A stretch of DNA of 64,000 nucleotides from Polynucleobacter sp. TUM22923 (GTDB lineage Bacteria; Pseudomonadota; Gammaproteobacteria; Burkholderiales; Burkholderiaceae), in NCBI RefSeq assembly GCF_030295705.1, contig NZ_AP027274.1, forward strand, positions 1,240,001-1,304,000. Direction: 5' to 3'. This document shows positions 37,651-46,360 of the stretch, one piece after another. Numbering within the stretch: the stretch's first letter is position 1; every line of letters begins with the position of its first letter. Position numbers and translations under genes: made by a program. The notes beneath the pieces were generated by a model. That model did not search any database. It was not told where the DNA came from and worked only from the letters and a program-made list of their open reading frames with translations.

Positions 37651-38554
37651 CCAGACGCCACACTAAGCCAATCGCGGAGCGCATCGTACGCTCATTCGGC
37701 TCTAGCCCTACCTCATAAAAAACAGGCTCTCCAGCCTCAGCCATACGCAATGCTTCATCGCTATCGGGCTCACTCATCGGCTCACCTAAACGTACGCCTA
37801 AGGCACCGCTACCTGCAGCCAAAATAACCGCTGATAATGAGTCAGACCATTTTTGGGTAAGGTGTCTCCATGCATACACTGCGCCCTCAAAATTACCCAC
37901 AATTGCGAAACCCATAGCAGTAATCCGTGATGGAATCCAATCCAAGACAAAGAAGAAATGTCGAGCCGACTCACTCAAATTAAAATCACCTTTTTCTGAC
38001 CAGCGCTGAGCCGCAGTATCAGCTAGACGATAAAGCACTACTCCTGCTGGACCCATTGGCATCATGAACCAAAAGAGAACACCGAATACATGGCGGTGAG
38101 AACCGATGATGGCACGCTCTAAGGCCAAAGAAATCACTTCAGCCTCCGTGAGATTGGAAGCATCTAATTCAGGTCCGTACCACTCCGAGAGTACAAGGCG
38201 TGCCGCCGGTAAATCGTGATTTGTAATCGCCTCATGAACGGCCGTGAAAGAGTGGCTAAATTGGCGAAAACCAAAGAATAGATACGCAATCAATACGTTC
38301 CATAAGAAGCCTAAGATAGGATAGGTCACCATGAAGGCGACGTAAAGGGCAAACACAAAAAAAGTCGGCAGAATGAAGGCTACCAAACAGGCCATCCGAG
38401 CACCCACAGGAGAGGCCCCTTGTTCGGTCTTGCCGCCAAACTCACTGGCAACCCAATCTAACCAGCGAGTTGAGATGCGCACGATCCAATGATTGGCGGT
38501 AACTGGGCGGTATTGCTCAGCGATAAGGGCAAAGAGAATAGAGAAGAAAGTCAT
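37595..38554 (-). CDS. CobD/CbiB-family membrane protein (AmpE-like)
   Basis: A 319-aa membrane protein of the CobD/CbiB superfamily, with segments near 55-85, 90-100, 160-180 and 295-318 and a conserved WIPSRITAMGFAIVGNFEGAVYAW stretch at about 212-235 matching the family's PxRLTA-like motif. CbiB attaches aminopropanol in cobalamin synthesis, but no other cobalamin gene is near. The closer relative is AmpE, a regulatory membrane protein. It overlaps the Nudix gene by 4 nt and rsgA by 56 nt in opposite orientation. Confidence 0.8.
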   Translation of the reverse strand: MTFFSILFALIAEQYRPVTANHWIVRISTRWLDWVASEFGGKTEQGASPVGARMACLVAFILPTFFVFALYVAFMVTYPILGFLWNVLIAYLFFGFRQFSHSFTAVHEAITNHDLPAARLVLSEWYGPELDASNLTEAEVISLALERAIIGSHRHVFGVLFWFMMPMGPAGVVLYRLADTAAQRWSEKGDFNLSESARHFFFVLDWIPSRITAMGFAIVGNFEGAVYAWRHLTQKWSDSLSAVILAAGSGALGVRLGEPMSEPDSDEALRMAEAGEPVFYEVGLEPNERTMRSAIGLVWRLVIVWMALLLMLTTALWLG

Positions 38555-39288
38555 GCTTTTAGTAGGTGATAAAGGTTTCGTAACATTCCAGCAGTGGCAC
38601 CCCAGATAAAACGATTTTCATAGGGCATAGAGTAAAACTGACGACCGCCCAAATCACTCTCCCAGACCCGCACCTGATGATTTGCAGGGTCCATTAAAAA
38701 ATGTAGGGGTACTTCAAAAACATCTGCCACTTCAAAGGCATCCAATACGTATTCTGCCTGAGGTTTCACTAAACCCACAACTGGAGTGACGCTATATCCA
38801 GAAACTGTTAAATACTGAGGTAAATGACCAATAATCTCCACATGCTCTCGAAGCAGGCCAATTTCCTCTTCACTCTCGCGCAGGGCCGTATCGTAAGCAT
38901 CAGTATCCCCAGGATCCATACGTCCGCCCGGAAAGCTAATTTGACCCGCATGATCCTGCAGATGATCCGTTCTTTGCGTAAGTAAGACGGAAAGGCCATC
39001 ATTCTTTAAGAGCAAAGGAATGAGCACTGATGCCCGAGTCTCCTTGCCAATGGTTTGGCGCTTGGAAATAATTCCAGCAGCAATCACATGCCGATTTTCA
39101 TCAGTGATCTCCGGAATCCATTGTGGAGGTGCGTTAAAGCGCTCCTTGATTGCAACAGCACTCTGAGAATCTAACATCACCTTTGGTTGGCTGTCACAAA
39201 CCCGATAGATAGGAACTGCTTTCGCATCAAAACCAGCTGGAGCGGCGATATTGGTAGCCAGCTCTAGGGGATTATCGATTTTAGACAT
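38551..39288 (-). CDS. CoA pyrophosphatase, Nudix family (NudL-like)
   Basis: A 245-aa Nudix hydrolase of the CoA diphosphatase group, which splits CoA and oxidised CoA into phosphopantetheine and 3',5'-ADP. The CoA-group signature LLTQRTDHLQDHAGQISFPGG is split across about 112-133, and the Nudix core ALRESEEEIGL is near 145. The N-terminal 60 residues are not conserved in the family as I know it. A start at 39288 is taken; later starts are possible. Confidence 0.87.
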   Translation of the reverse strand: MSKIDNPLELATNIAAPAGFDAKAVPIYRVCDSQPKVMLDSQSAVAIKERFNAPPQWIPEITDENRHVIAAGIISKRQTIGKETRASVLIPLLLKNDGLSVLLTQRTDHLQDHAGQISFPGGRMDPGDTDAYDTALRESEEEIGLLREHVEIIGHLPQYLTVSGYSVTPVVGLVKPQAEYVLDAFEVADVFEVPLHFLMDPANHQVRVWESDLGGRQFYSMPYENRFIWGATAGMLRNLYHLLKA

Positions 39289-39306
39289 GGATTATTTTAA
39301 GGTAAT

Positions 39307-39334
39307 AAAAAAGGCAGCCTAAGCCGCCTTTTTT
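39307..39334 (-). terminator. Intrinsic terminator of the rpsP-rplS operon
   Basis: On the minus strand GGCGGC-TTAG-GCTGCC (one G-U pair) is flanked by six A and six T residues, beginning 19 nt after the rplS stop. It also lies 19 nt before the Nudix gene start, closing the ribosomal operon. Confidence 0.85.
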
Positions 39335-39352
39335 ATGACACTAAAGCAATTG

Positions 39353-39748
39353 TTATGCCGCTGCTGGAGCGACAACTTTTACCTTACGTGCAGGCAACTT
39401 CTCTTTAATACGCGCAGACTTACCTGAACGATCACGCAAGTAGTACAGCTTTGCACGACGAACATCACCGCGACGCTTAACTTCAATACTAGCGATCAAT
39501 GGTGAGTAAGTTTGGAATGTACGCTCTACACCTTCGCCAGATGAAATCTTACGAACGATGAAGCTAGAGTTCAATCCGCGATTGCGTTTAGCAATCACAA
39601 CGCCTTCAAAGGCCTGAGTACGCTTGCGTGTACCTTCAACAACGTTCACACCAACGATGACAGTATCACCGGGAGCAAATGGAGGAAGTACTCGGTTAGC
39701 AGTTAGACGAGCAATTTCTTCTTGCTCAATTTTTTCGATCAAATTCAT
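39353..39748 (-). CDS. rplS: Large ribosomal subunit protein bL19
   Basis: bL19 lies at the 30S-50S interface. The 131-aa protein has [20 protein letters not shown] near 24-43, [18 protein letters not shown] near 48-65, and [19 protein letters not shown] near 98-116, all typical. A basic extension of about 15 residues at the C-terminus exceeds the E. coli form (115 aa). It is last in rpsP-rimM-trmD-rplS, 125 nt after trmD; that gap holds no recognisable feature. Confidence 0.97.
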   Translation of the reverse strand: MNLIEKIEQEEIARLTANRVLPPFAPGDTVIVGVNVVEGTRKRTQAFEGVVIAKRNRGLNSSFIVRKISSGEGVERTFQTYSPLIASIEVKRRGDVRRAKLYYLRDRSGKSARIKEKLPARKVKVVAPAAA

Positions 39749-39873
39749 TATTAATCCTTAAACATCTTGTCAGCGTTTAATCCCGAGACTTTCATCAACG
39801 GACCAGACAGAGGATGCAGTTAAAACATTTCACTAAATCAGAACATCAACATTTAATTCGACTTTGCAATTAC

Positions 39874-40620
39874 TCACAAAGTGCAAAGAAATTGCTCATC
39901 TTCACGACTTAGCAACCCATTAGCTCTGGCCGATTTAATTAAATCAGGCCTTAGCCTTAACGTCAGCTCTAAAGACTTCTGCCGACGCCAATCTGCTATT
40001 TTAGCGTGATGTCCGCCTAAAAGCACGTCCGGCACCAATAAATTTTCATATATTTCGGGTCGAGTGTAGTGCGGGTAGTCCAAAAGGCCATTAATGAAGC
40101 TGTCCTGGACTGCTGACTCGCCATCCCCAAGCACTCCAGGAATAAGCCGAATCACCGCATCCATCATGGTCATTGCTGGCAATTCACCGCCAGAAACTAC
40201 AAAATCACCCATAGAAAGCTGTAAATCCACATTGCGCTCAATGAAACGCTGATCAACCGCTTCATAGCGACCACAAATAAAAGTTAAATTACCCCTACTC
40301 AAAATATCAGAGGCTATTTTTTGAGAAAAGATCTCACCTTGTGGTGCCAACAAGCAGATTGGCCCGGAAATGATGCCCTGAGCATCATGCTCAGCTTTAA
40401 TCCCATAAATTGTGTCTTCTAGGGGTTTTGCCATCATCACCATGCCTGGGCCACCGCCATAAGCGCGATCGTCGACAGTCTTACGAGGATCAGAGCAGAA
40501 GTCGCGGGGATTCCAGAGGTTCACGCTGGCAAGACCACGCTCGCACGCGCGACCAGTAACACCCCACTGCGTTAAAGCAGTAAACATCTCTGGGAATAAA
40601 GTAACGGCATCAAAACGCAT
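39874..40620 (-). CDS. trmD: tRNA (guanine37-N1)-methyltransferase TrmD
   Basis: TrmD makes m1G37 in tRNAs to prevent +1 frameshifts. The start at 40620 yields 248 aa opening MRFDAVTLFPEMF, the family's N-terminus, 17 nt after the rimM stop. The frame is open further upstream to 40656, but that would overlap rimM. The SPOUT-fold knot is seen in ICGRYEAVDQRFIE near 131 and SMGDFVVSGGELPAM near 153, and GLLDYPHYTRPE near 195 lies in the tRNA-binding region. Confidence 0.95.
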   Translation of the reverse strand: MRFDAVTLFPEMFTALTQWGVTGRACERGLASVNLWNPRDFCSDPRKTVDDRAYGGGPGMVMMAKPLEDTIYGIKAEHDAQGIISGPICLLAPQGEIFSQKIASDILSRGNLTFICGRYEAVDQRFIERNVDLQLSMGDFVVSGGELPAMTMMDAVIRLIPGVLGDGESAVQDSFINGLLDYPHYTRPEIYENLLVPDVLLGGHHAKIADWRRQKSLELTLRLRPDLIKSARANGLLSREDEQFLCTL

Positions 40621-40637
40621 AGTGGAAATTGAGGCTC

Positions 40638-41201
40638 CTACCAGTCGGACTGCCAATCTAATGTGATGAGCTTATTCGGTAAATCTACGCTCTGCATCAC
40701 TTCCTTCACAAACGGAACAAGCTGCTTCACTGTTTTTGTTTGCGCATCTCCGATGGAGATGATGCCATGGGCACCATTATCAGTAATGTCAATCACCTCA
40801 CCCAGCTCTTCACCTTGAAGGTTGATTGTTTTGCAGCCAATAAGATCAACCCAGTAATAACTATCGCTCTCTATTTTTGGGAAGACATCGCGCCCAACCA
40901 AAATGCGGGCACCTTTTAAGGCTTCAGCCTCATTGCGATCAGTCACGCCATCCAGGGTCACCAATACCGTACCGCTATGCATCTTGGCTTGCTTCACCTT
41001 GTACAACGTTAACGACGCTTGCTCCAGAGACGCAGCTACGCCCTCTTGCCTACGAGGGATGAGGGAGAGCCAAATTGCTTTACTGGATAAAAGCGCTACT
41101 GGATCTGAAGAATGAGGGCGAACCTTAATCTGACCCTGCAAGCCTTGGGCGTCTTGAACTGCGCCAATCTCAATCAACTCGCCTAGGGAGGGTGTACTCA
41201 T
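40638..41201 (-). CDS. rimM: Ribosome maturation factor RimM
   Basis: RimM binds ribosomal protein uS19 and helps mature the 30S head. The 187-aa protein has the N-terminal domain (IGAVQDAQGLQGQIKVRPHS at about 12-31) and a PRC barrel with YYWVDLIGCKTINLQGEELGEV near 114-135. It sits between rpsP and trmD as in E. coli. N-terminal sequence is less conserved, so the start is approximate. Confidence 0.93.
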   Translation of the reverse strand: MSTPSLGELIEIGAVQDAQGLQGQIKVRPHSSDPVALLSSKAIWLSLIPRRQEGVAASLEQASLTLYKVKQAKMHSGTVLVTLDGVTDRNEAEALKGARILVGRDVFPKIESDSYYWVDLIGCKTINLQGEELGEVIDITDNGAHGIISIGDAQTKTVKQLVPFVKEVMQSVDLPNKLITLDWQSDW

Positions 41202-41294
41202 GATGACTCCACCTCAGCTCCCCAAACGTTACTGCCAGTCGATTCTGCAACCAAATACCCTCTCCTAATGAAAAGGTCTTTGGATATAAAGTCT

Positions 41295-41540
41295 TTAGAC
41301 TGCAGGATTATTTTTGATCAAACGCACCACTGTTGGAGAGATCTGCGCACCAACACCAGTCCAGTAGGTCAAACGGTCTTGAGCAATGCGCATTGACTGC
41401 TCATTTGCTGCTGCCTGTGGATTGAAGTAGCCGAGTCGCTCGATAAAGTTCGAGTCGCGACGATTACGTTTATCGGTAGCTACGATGCTATAGAAAGGAC
41501 GATTCTTTGAACCGCCGCGTGCCAGTCGAATGACGACCAT
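41295..41540 (-). CDS. rpsP: Small ribosomal subunit protein bS16
   Basis: An 81-aa protein starting [20 protein letters not shown], with [15 protein letters not shown] near 27-41 and [16 protein letters not shown] near 57-72, all diagnostic of bS16. It is first in the operon with rimM, trmD and rplS, and a candidate promoter lies about 130 nt upstream. Confidence 0.98.
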   Translation of the reverse strand: MVVIRLARGGSKNRPFYSIVATDKRNRRDSNFIERLGYFNPQAAANEQSMRIAQDRLTYWTGVGAQISPTVVRLIKNNPAV

Positions 41541-41843
41541 ACTTATTCCTTAAAATCTAAAATGAAAACAGGTTCATTACAAACCCAATGAAAGTACTAC
41601 GAAATCTAGATGTCCAACTGCACATGCCAATTAACAAAATAATCGCACGGTATAGCGCAAAAGCTCATATTCTAGACGAAAACCCTTGTTGTATCCACCT
41701 ATTTAAGAACTGATTCATTACAGAGCATCATATTCATGAATTACTTTTTTCATTAAATAATCATTAAAAACAATAGCTTACAAAAAATGTTAGTCAAAAT
41801 AATATGTTTTACACCCTCTAGTAATAGCTTAAATAGACTGCTT
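41541..41843. other. Divergent intergenic region between rpsP and the META lipoprotein gene
   Basis: About 300 nt, A/T-rich, with no credible coding frame. It holds a candidate leftward promoter for rpsP (listed separately). The part nearest the lipoprotein gene is rich in A and T runs and may hold a rightward promoter, but I cannot pick out clear hexamers. Confidence 0.6.
41669..41697 (-). promoter_or_regulatory. Candidate sigma-70 promoter for rpsP-rimM-trmD-rplS
   Basis: Read on the minus strand, TGGATA (4 of 6 to the -35 consensus, 41692-41697) and TAGAAT (5 of 6 to the -10 consensus, 41669-41674) are 17 nt apart. Transcription from here would give a leader of about 120 nt before rpsP. 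Confidence 0.4.
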
Positions 41844-42317
41844 ATGGCATTGACTTGCGCTGGATTGAGCCTGCTAACGGCCTGCGCAAATGTCATCCCT
41901 GCCTGCACGGCCAAAACGAGCCCCCCAAGCAGCGAGCTGCGTAATACGAAGTGGGAGCTAGTCCGCTGGAATTTAACGCCCAATGCCCAGGGTGAAGTAC
42001 GCACCCGACAAATCCCTCAGGGTGATAACAGCAACCCGATTCAGATCCAATTTGATACCAACGGTGAGCGCCTTAGTGGTTCAACTGGCTGCAATCGCTT
42101 TACAGCCCGCATTAACGAGGATGCCCGCGGCTTCACACTAGATCAAATTGCCAGTACAAAAATAGCCTGCACCCCTCAACGCATGGAACTCGAGAATGAT
42201 TTTTTATACGAGTTAAATGATTACCGCTCAATCGTTCGCAATGGCGATCAGTTGCTGATGATTGGTGCTGATCGTGAAGTACTCAGTTTTATACAAAAAA
42301 ATAATCAGGCTAAGTAA
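41844..42317 (+). CDS. META-domain lipoprotein (HslJ-like)
   Basis: A 157-aa protein whose start at 41844 gives a lipoprotein signal, MALTCAGLSLLTAC, with lipobox LTAC at Cys14. The frame is open from 41787, but that would bury the signal. After it, the META domain is shown by LRNTKWELVRW near 35-45, the FDTNGERLSGSTGCNRFTA stretch near 72-90 and IASTKIACTPQRMELENDF near 104-122. HslJ is a heat-inducible outer-membrane lipoprotein of E. coli. The function is not firmly known. Confidence 0.85.
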   Translation: MALTCAGLSLLTACANVIPACTAKTSPPSSELRNTKWELVRWNLTPNAQGEVRTRQIPQGDNSNPIQIQFDTNGERLSGSTGCNRFTARINEDARGFTLDQIASTKIACTPQRMELENDFLYELNDYRSIVRNGDQLLMIGADREVLSFIQKNNQAK

Positions 42318-42356
42318 ATTACTGCATCATATCGCTACAGAAATTAGAAATCTCCA

Positions 42357-42803
42357 ATGAAAAAATACAAACTCCTTTTTTGCTCCCTCGGATTATTCTT
42401 TCCGGGTACTGGTTTAAATTGTCTTTATCTCCAAGGCCTCAGATCATTCTGGGGTTGGGCGCAAATGCTCTCACTTATTGGCGGCATCGCTGGTTGGCAG
42501 ATACTGAAAGAATCGCATCTTCATTCTGCCCCAGGCTGGGTCTTAATTACCTTTGGCTTTATTGCTATTGAAGCTAGCTGGCTCACTACTATCGTATTTG
42601 GCTTGCGTCCTGATGAAAAGTGGGATGCGCAGTTCAACCCAGGTCTTGAACCGCAAAAAGCAACTCGGTCTGGTTGGCTGGTAGTGCTCACAGTGATTTT
42701 TTCACTAGTATTAGGCGTTGGCGTAATGATGACCTTTTTAGCGATTGCATTTGAGCAATTCTTCATCTCCCAATTACAAGAGGCGAGAAAATTATCGCAG
42801 TGA
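42357..42803 (+). CDS. Small integral-membrane protein of unknown function
   Basis: A 148-aa protein with four likely membrane segments (about 5-25, 34-49, 58-82, 105-132). The first holds PGTGLNCLYL, which recalls TM2-domain proteins but without their full motif. A hydrophilic loop (about 83-103) with DEKWDAQFNPGLEPQ lies between helices three and four. It follows the META lipoprotein by 39 nt on the same strand and converges on the acyl-CoA dehydrogenase gene. I do not recognise its role. Confidence 0.75.
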   Translation: MKKYKLLFCSLGLFFPGTGLNCLYLQGLRSFWGWAQMLSLIGGIAGWQILKESHLHSAPGWVLITFGFIAIEASWLTTIVFGLRPDEKWDAQFNPGLEPQKATRSGWLVVLTVIFSLVLGVGVMMTFLAIAFEQFFISQLQEARKLSQ

Positions 42804-42812
42804 GTAGACTTC

Positions 42813-44600
42813 TTAGAATTGTTCTACTGCTAGCGCATTAGTAGAATAACCACCCTCTAAAATAGAAGTCGCTAGAGCCTGTGTTTGTGGAAGTAAGTTT
42901 TCTGCAAAAAAACGTGCCGTTGCAATTTTGGCATTATAAAAACTAGGATCCTGATCACGCAGACGATACGCCACCAATAAGGCACGACTCATCTGCCATG
43001 CACCTAGCACCAAACCGCATAGGCGAAGGTAAGCAACACTACCTGCATATACCGCCTTAGTATCTATTTTTGCATTACCAACAATATAGACGACAACAGA
43101 TTCGAATGCTTGACGGGCAAGCGTGAGTTGTATTGATGTTGCCTTAGCATCACTAGTGCCCATTTCCATCAAAGCCTTTTCGGTCTGGATAATCTTTCCC
43201 GCAAGAATAAGAGCGGTAGCCCCTTTATCCCGCACAGTCTTTCTGCCTACCAAGTCATTTGCTTGAATAGCAGTAGTACCCTCATAAATTGTCAGAATGC
43301 GCGCATCTCGATAGTATTGTGCAACGCCGGTCTCCTCAATGAAACCCATACCGCCATGCACCTGAATTCCTAAACTAGCAACCTCAATGGACATTTCAGT
43401 TGAAAAGCCTTTGACAATCGGCACCAAAAATTCATAAATAGCTTGATGCTCTTTTTGGATCAATTCATCGGGGGAGGCGTGCTGGATATCGATTGCAGCA
43501 GCTGCATAGTATGCCAATGCCCTTGATGCTTCTGTATAGCCGCGCATTGTCATTAACATACGCTTCACATCTGGTTGGTGAATAATGGCAACTGGCTCTG
43601 GTGACCAATTGAGGTCGCGGCTTTGAACGCGGTCTTTTGCGTATTGCACTGCTTTTTGATAAGCGCGCTCAGCAATCGCGACACCTTGCATTCCAACAGA
43701 GAATCGAGCGGCATTCATCATCACGAACATATACTCCAGCCCACGATTCTCCTCGCCCACAAGATATGCAACCGCTCCCCCATGATCACCAAACTGCAAC
43801 ACTGCAGTGGGGCTCGCCTTAATACCCAGCTTATGCTCTAAGGAAACACATTGAATGTCGTTGCGCTCACCCAGAGATCCATCAGTATTCACCATGAATT
43901 TTGGCGCTACAAATAATGAAATTCCTTTAATACCCTCGGGTGCACCTGGAACACGTGCAAGCACTAAATGCACGATATTTTTGGCCATGTCGTGATCACC
44001 ATAGGTAATGTAGATTTTGGTGCCAATAATTTTGTAACTACCATCAGCCTGCGGTAGCGCACGGGTCCTCACCATAGACAAATCAGAGCCTGCTTGTGGC
44101 TCTGTTAAATTCATGGTGCCAGTCCACTCACCTGAAATCATCTTGGGAACAAAGCGCTCTTGCAATACCGGACTAGCTGCGGTCAATAAAGCCTCAATCG
44201 CACCATCGGTCAGCATGGGGCATAAGGCAAATGACATGTTTGCTGAGTTCACCATCTCGAAACACGCTACCGAAATCAGCCTTGGTAATCCTTGACCGCC
44301 AAACTGAGCTGGGTGCACAACACCCTGCCAACCGGCCATCCCAAATTGAGAAAAGGCTTCTTTAAAACCAGGGGTCGTACGTACTTCTCCATCTTGCAAG
44401 GTGCTGGGATTTTGATCGCCAGGCCAATTGAGAGGGGCAATAACATCTTGGTTAAATTTTGCCGCCTCCTCTAAGATCGCCGGCGCTAAATCAATATCAA
44501 TGCCTGCTTGCTCATACTGAGGGTAGCCTACTACCTCTGATAAACCGGCCAGTTCATTCATTACAAACAGCATGTCTTTAACTGGGGCTATATAAGGCAT
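42813..44600 (-). CDS. Acyl-CoA dehydrogenase, DmdC-like long form
   Basis: A 595-aa FAD-dependent dehydrogenase that forms 2,3-enoyl-CoA and passes electrons to ETF. It opens MPYIAPVKDMLFVMNELAGL, typical of the long family that includes 3-methylmercaptopropionyl-CoA dehydrogenase DmdC. It also has MNLTEPQAGSDLS near 163, GGMGFIEETGVAQYYRDARI near 412-431 and the catalytic-base region YEGTTAIQANDLVG near 434-447. A C-terminal extra domain follows. The substrate is uncertain: DMSP-derived or medium-chain acyl-CoA. It is 15 nt downstream of etfA. Confidence 0.88.
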   Translation of the reverse strand: MPYIAPVKDMLFVMNELAGLSEVVGYPQYEQAGIDIDLAPAILEEAAKFNQDVIAPLNWPGDQNPSTLQDGEVRTTPGFKEAFSQFGMAGWQGVVHPAQFGGQGLPRLISVACFEMVNSANMSFALCPMLTDGAIEALLTAASPVLQERFVPKMISGEWTGTMNLTEPQAGSDLSMVRTRALPQADGSYKIIGTKIYITYGDHDMAKNIVHLVLARVPGAPEGIKGISLFVAPKFMVNTDGSLGERNDIQCVSLEHKLGIKASPTAVLQFGDHGGAVAYLVGEENRGLEYMFVMMNAARFSVGMQGVAIAERAYQKAVQYAKDRVQSRDLNWSPEPVAIIHQPDVKRMLMTMRGYTEASRALAYYAAAAIDIQHASPDELIQKEHQAIYEFLVPIVKGFSTEMSIEVASLGIQVHGGMGFIEETGVAQYYRDARILTIYEGTTAIQANDLVGRKTVRDKGATALILAGKIIQTEKALMEMGTSDAKATSIQLTLARQAFESVVVYIVGNAKIDTKAVYAGSVAYLRLCGLVLGAWQMSRALLVAYRLRDQDPSFYNAKIATARFFAENLLPQTQALATSILEGGYSTNALAVEQF

Positions 44601-44615
44601 AGATACTCCGATAGT

Positions 44616-45551
44616 TTAGGTGAGTGCGGCAATCAGTTCAGGCACAGCAACATTGAGATCTGCAACAAGGCCATAGTCAGCAACACTAAAAATGGGTGCC
44701 TCCGGATCTTTATTGATGGCCACAATTACCTTAGAGTCTTTCATACCAGCAAGATGCTGAATTGCTCCAGAAATTCCAACCGCGATATAAAGCTGTGGGG
44801 CAACGATCTTACCGGTCTGACCGACTTGGTAGTTATTGGGCACGTAACCAGCATCGACTGCCGCACGTGATGCTCCAAGTGCAGCGCCTAATTTATCAGC
44901 TAAGGGGGCAATGAGCTCTTGATACTTATCGCCAGATCCTAAGCCACGTCCACCAGAAACAATAATCTTAGCAGCAGTTAACTCAGGTCGATCTGATTTA
45001 GTAAGTTCGCGCCCTACAAAGCTAGACTGTCCTGCATCAGCAGTCACGACCCGGCTCTCAATAAGCGCAGATCCTCCAGAAGCAGCTGCTGGATCAAAAC
45101 CCGTAGTTCTCACAGTAATGACTTTAATCGGATCGCTAGACTGAACCGTCGCTATGGCATTGCCCGCATAAATCGGACGCTCGAAGGTATCGCTGGCAAC
45201 TACCTTTGTAATATCAGATAGTTGGGCAACATCCAATTGAGCGGCAACTCGAGGCAATACATTTTTTCCGTTGGCAGTGGCAGGAGCAAGAATGTACTCG
45301 TATTGATGTGCGATCGCTAAAATTTGAGCAGCCAAAGGTTCGGCTAACTGATCAGCTAATCTCGCATCGTCTACCTGAATCACCTTACGAACACCCACAA
45401 TTTGACTAGCCGCTAGAGCTACTGAGGCGACTCCATTTCCAGAAACTAGAATATCTACCTCAGGTGAGCACTGTAAAGCAGCCGCTACAGCATGAAGTGT
45501 GGCTATTTTTAGTGAACTATTATCATGTTCAGCAATAACAAGAGCAGTCAT
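44616..45551 (-). CDS. etfA: Electron transfer flavoprotein alpha subunit
   Basis: EtfA holds FAD and passes electrons from acyl-CoA dehydrogenases to the membrane ETF:quinone oxidoreductase. The 311-aa protein has the C-terminal FAD signature GRGLGSGDKYQ near 202-212, GASRAAVDAGYVPNNYQVGQTGKI split near 226-249, and SGAIQHLAGM near 264. It follows etfB directly with no gap. Confidence 0.96.
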   Translation of the reverse strand: MTALVIAEHDNSSLKIATLHAVAAALQCSPEVDILVSGNGVASVALAASQIVGVRKVIQVDDARLADQLAEPLAAQILAIAHQYEYILAPATANGKNVLPRVAAQLDVAQLSDITKVVASDTFERPIYAGNAIATVQSSDPIKVITVRTTGFDPAAASGGSALIESRVVTADAGQSSFVGRELTKSDRPELTAAKIIVSGGRGLGSGDKYQELIAPLADKLGAALGASRAAVDAGYVPNNYQVGQTGKIVAPQLYIAVGISGAIQHLAGMKDSKVIVAINKDPEAPIFSVADYGLVADLNVAVPELIAALT

Positions 45552-46304
45552 TTAAATTACCTTCGCTTCATTTTTAAGTTTATCAACCAATGCAGCAACA
45601 TCTGCAACCATTACGCCAGCAGAACGTTTTTGTGGCTCCTCAACCTTAATCGTCTTTAGGCGTGGGGCAATGTCAACACCCAGCTCCTCGGGCTTTGTAA
45701 TCTCTAAAGTTTTCTTCTTAGATTTCATAATGTTGGGCAACGTAACATAACGTGGCTCATTTAAACGCAAGTCAGTAGTAATGACTGCGGGCAACACCAA
45801 GGAAATAGTCTCCAATCCACCATCTACCTCACGAGTCACACTGACCTTACTATCGGCGACCACCACCTTTGAGGCAAAGGTAGCTTGCGGTACATCCAGT
45901 AAGCTAGCCAACATCTGACCCGTTTGATTACTGTCATCGTCGATCGCTTGTTTGCCTAAGATCACAATTTGCGCCTGCTCTTTTTCTACCAGCGCTTTTA
46001 GAATCTTAGCTACCGCCAAGGGCTGTAATTCAGCATCTGTCTCAACCAAAATTGCGCGATCCGCCCCGATCGCTAGAGCAGTACGCAGGGTTTCTTGACA
46101 CTGAGTAGCGCCAGCAGATACAACAACAATCTCAGTTGCGATCCCCGCCTCTTTTAAGCGCACCGCCTCCTCTACTGCGATCTCATCAAATGGGTTCATA
46201 CTCATTTTGACATTTGCAATGTCCACACCGGTGTTATCTGACTTCACTCGAATTTTGACGTTGTAATCAACAACGCGTTTTACTGCTACCAAGATTTTCA
46301 TCAT
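45552..46304 (-). CDS. etfB: Electron transfer flavoprotein beta subunit
   Basis: EtfB binds AMP and forms the ETF heterodimer with EtfA. The 250-aa protein opens [20 protein letters not shown], and has [16 protein letters not shown] near 37-52 and the AMP-loop [19 protein letters not shown] near 115-133. Either of two adjacent ATGs may start it. It lies between the acyl-CoA ligase and etfA. Confidence 0.96.
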   Translation of the reverse strand: MMKILVAVKRVVDYNVKIRVKSDNTGVDIANVKMSMNPFDEIAVEEAVRLKEAGIATEIVVVSAGATQCQETLRTALAIGADRAILVETDAELQPLAVAKILKALVEKEQAQIVILGKQAIDDDSNQTGQMLASLLDVPQATFASKVVVADSKVSVTREVDGGLETISLVLPAVITTDLRLNEPRYVTLPNIMKSKKKTLEITKPEELGVDIAPRLKTIKVEEPQKRSAGVMVADVAALVDKLKNEAKVI

Positions 46305-46360
46305 TCACTCTTTGCTTTGGGGGTTATTTCTCTATTTTATCCGTCTATCACGATCTTAGG

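Noticed and set aside
37595..38554. Cobalamin biosynthesis gene cbiB
   Set aside because: Superfamily membership is visible, but no other cobalamin gene is near and the protein better fits the AmpE-like branch.
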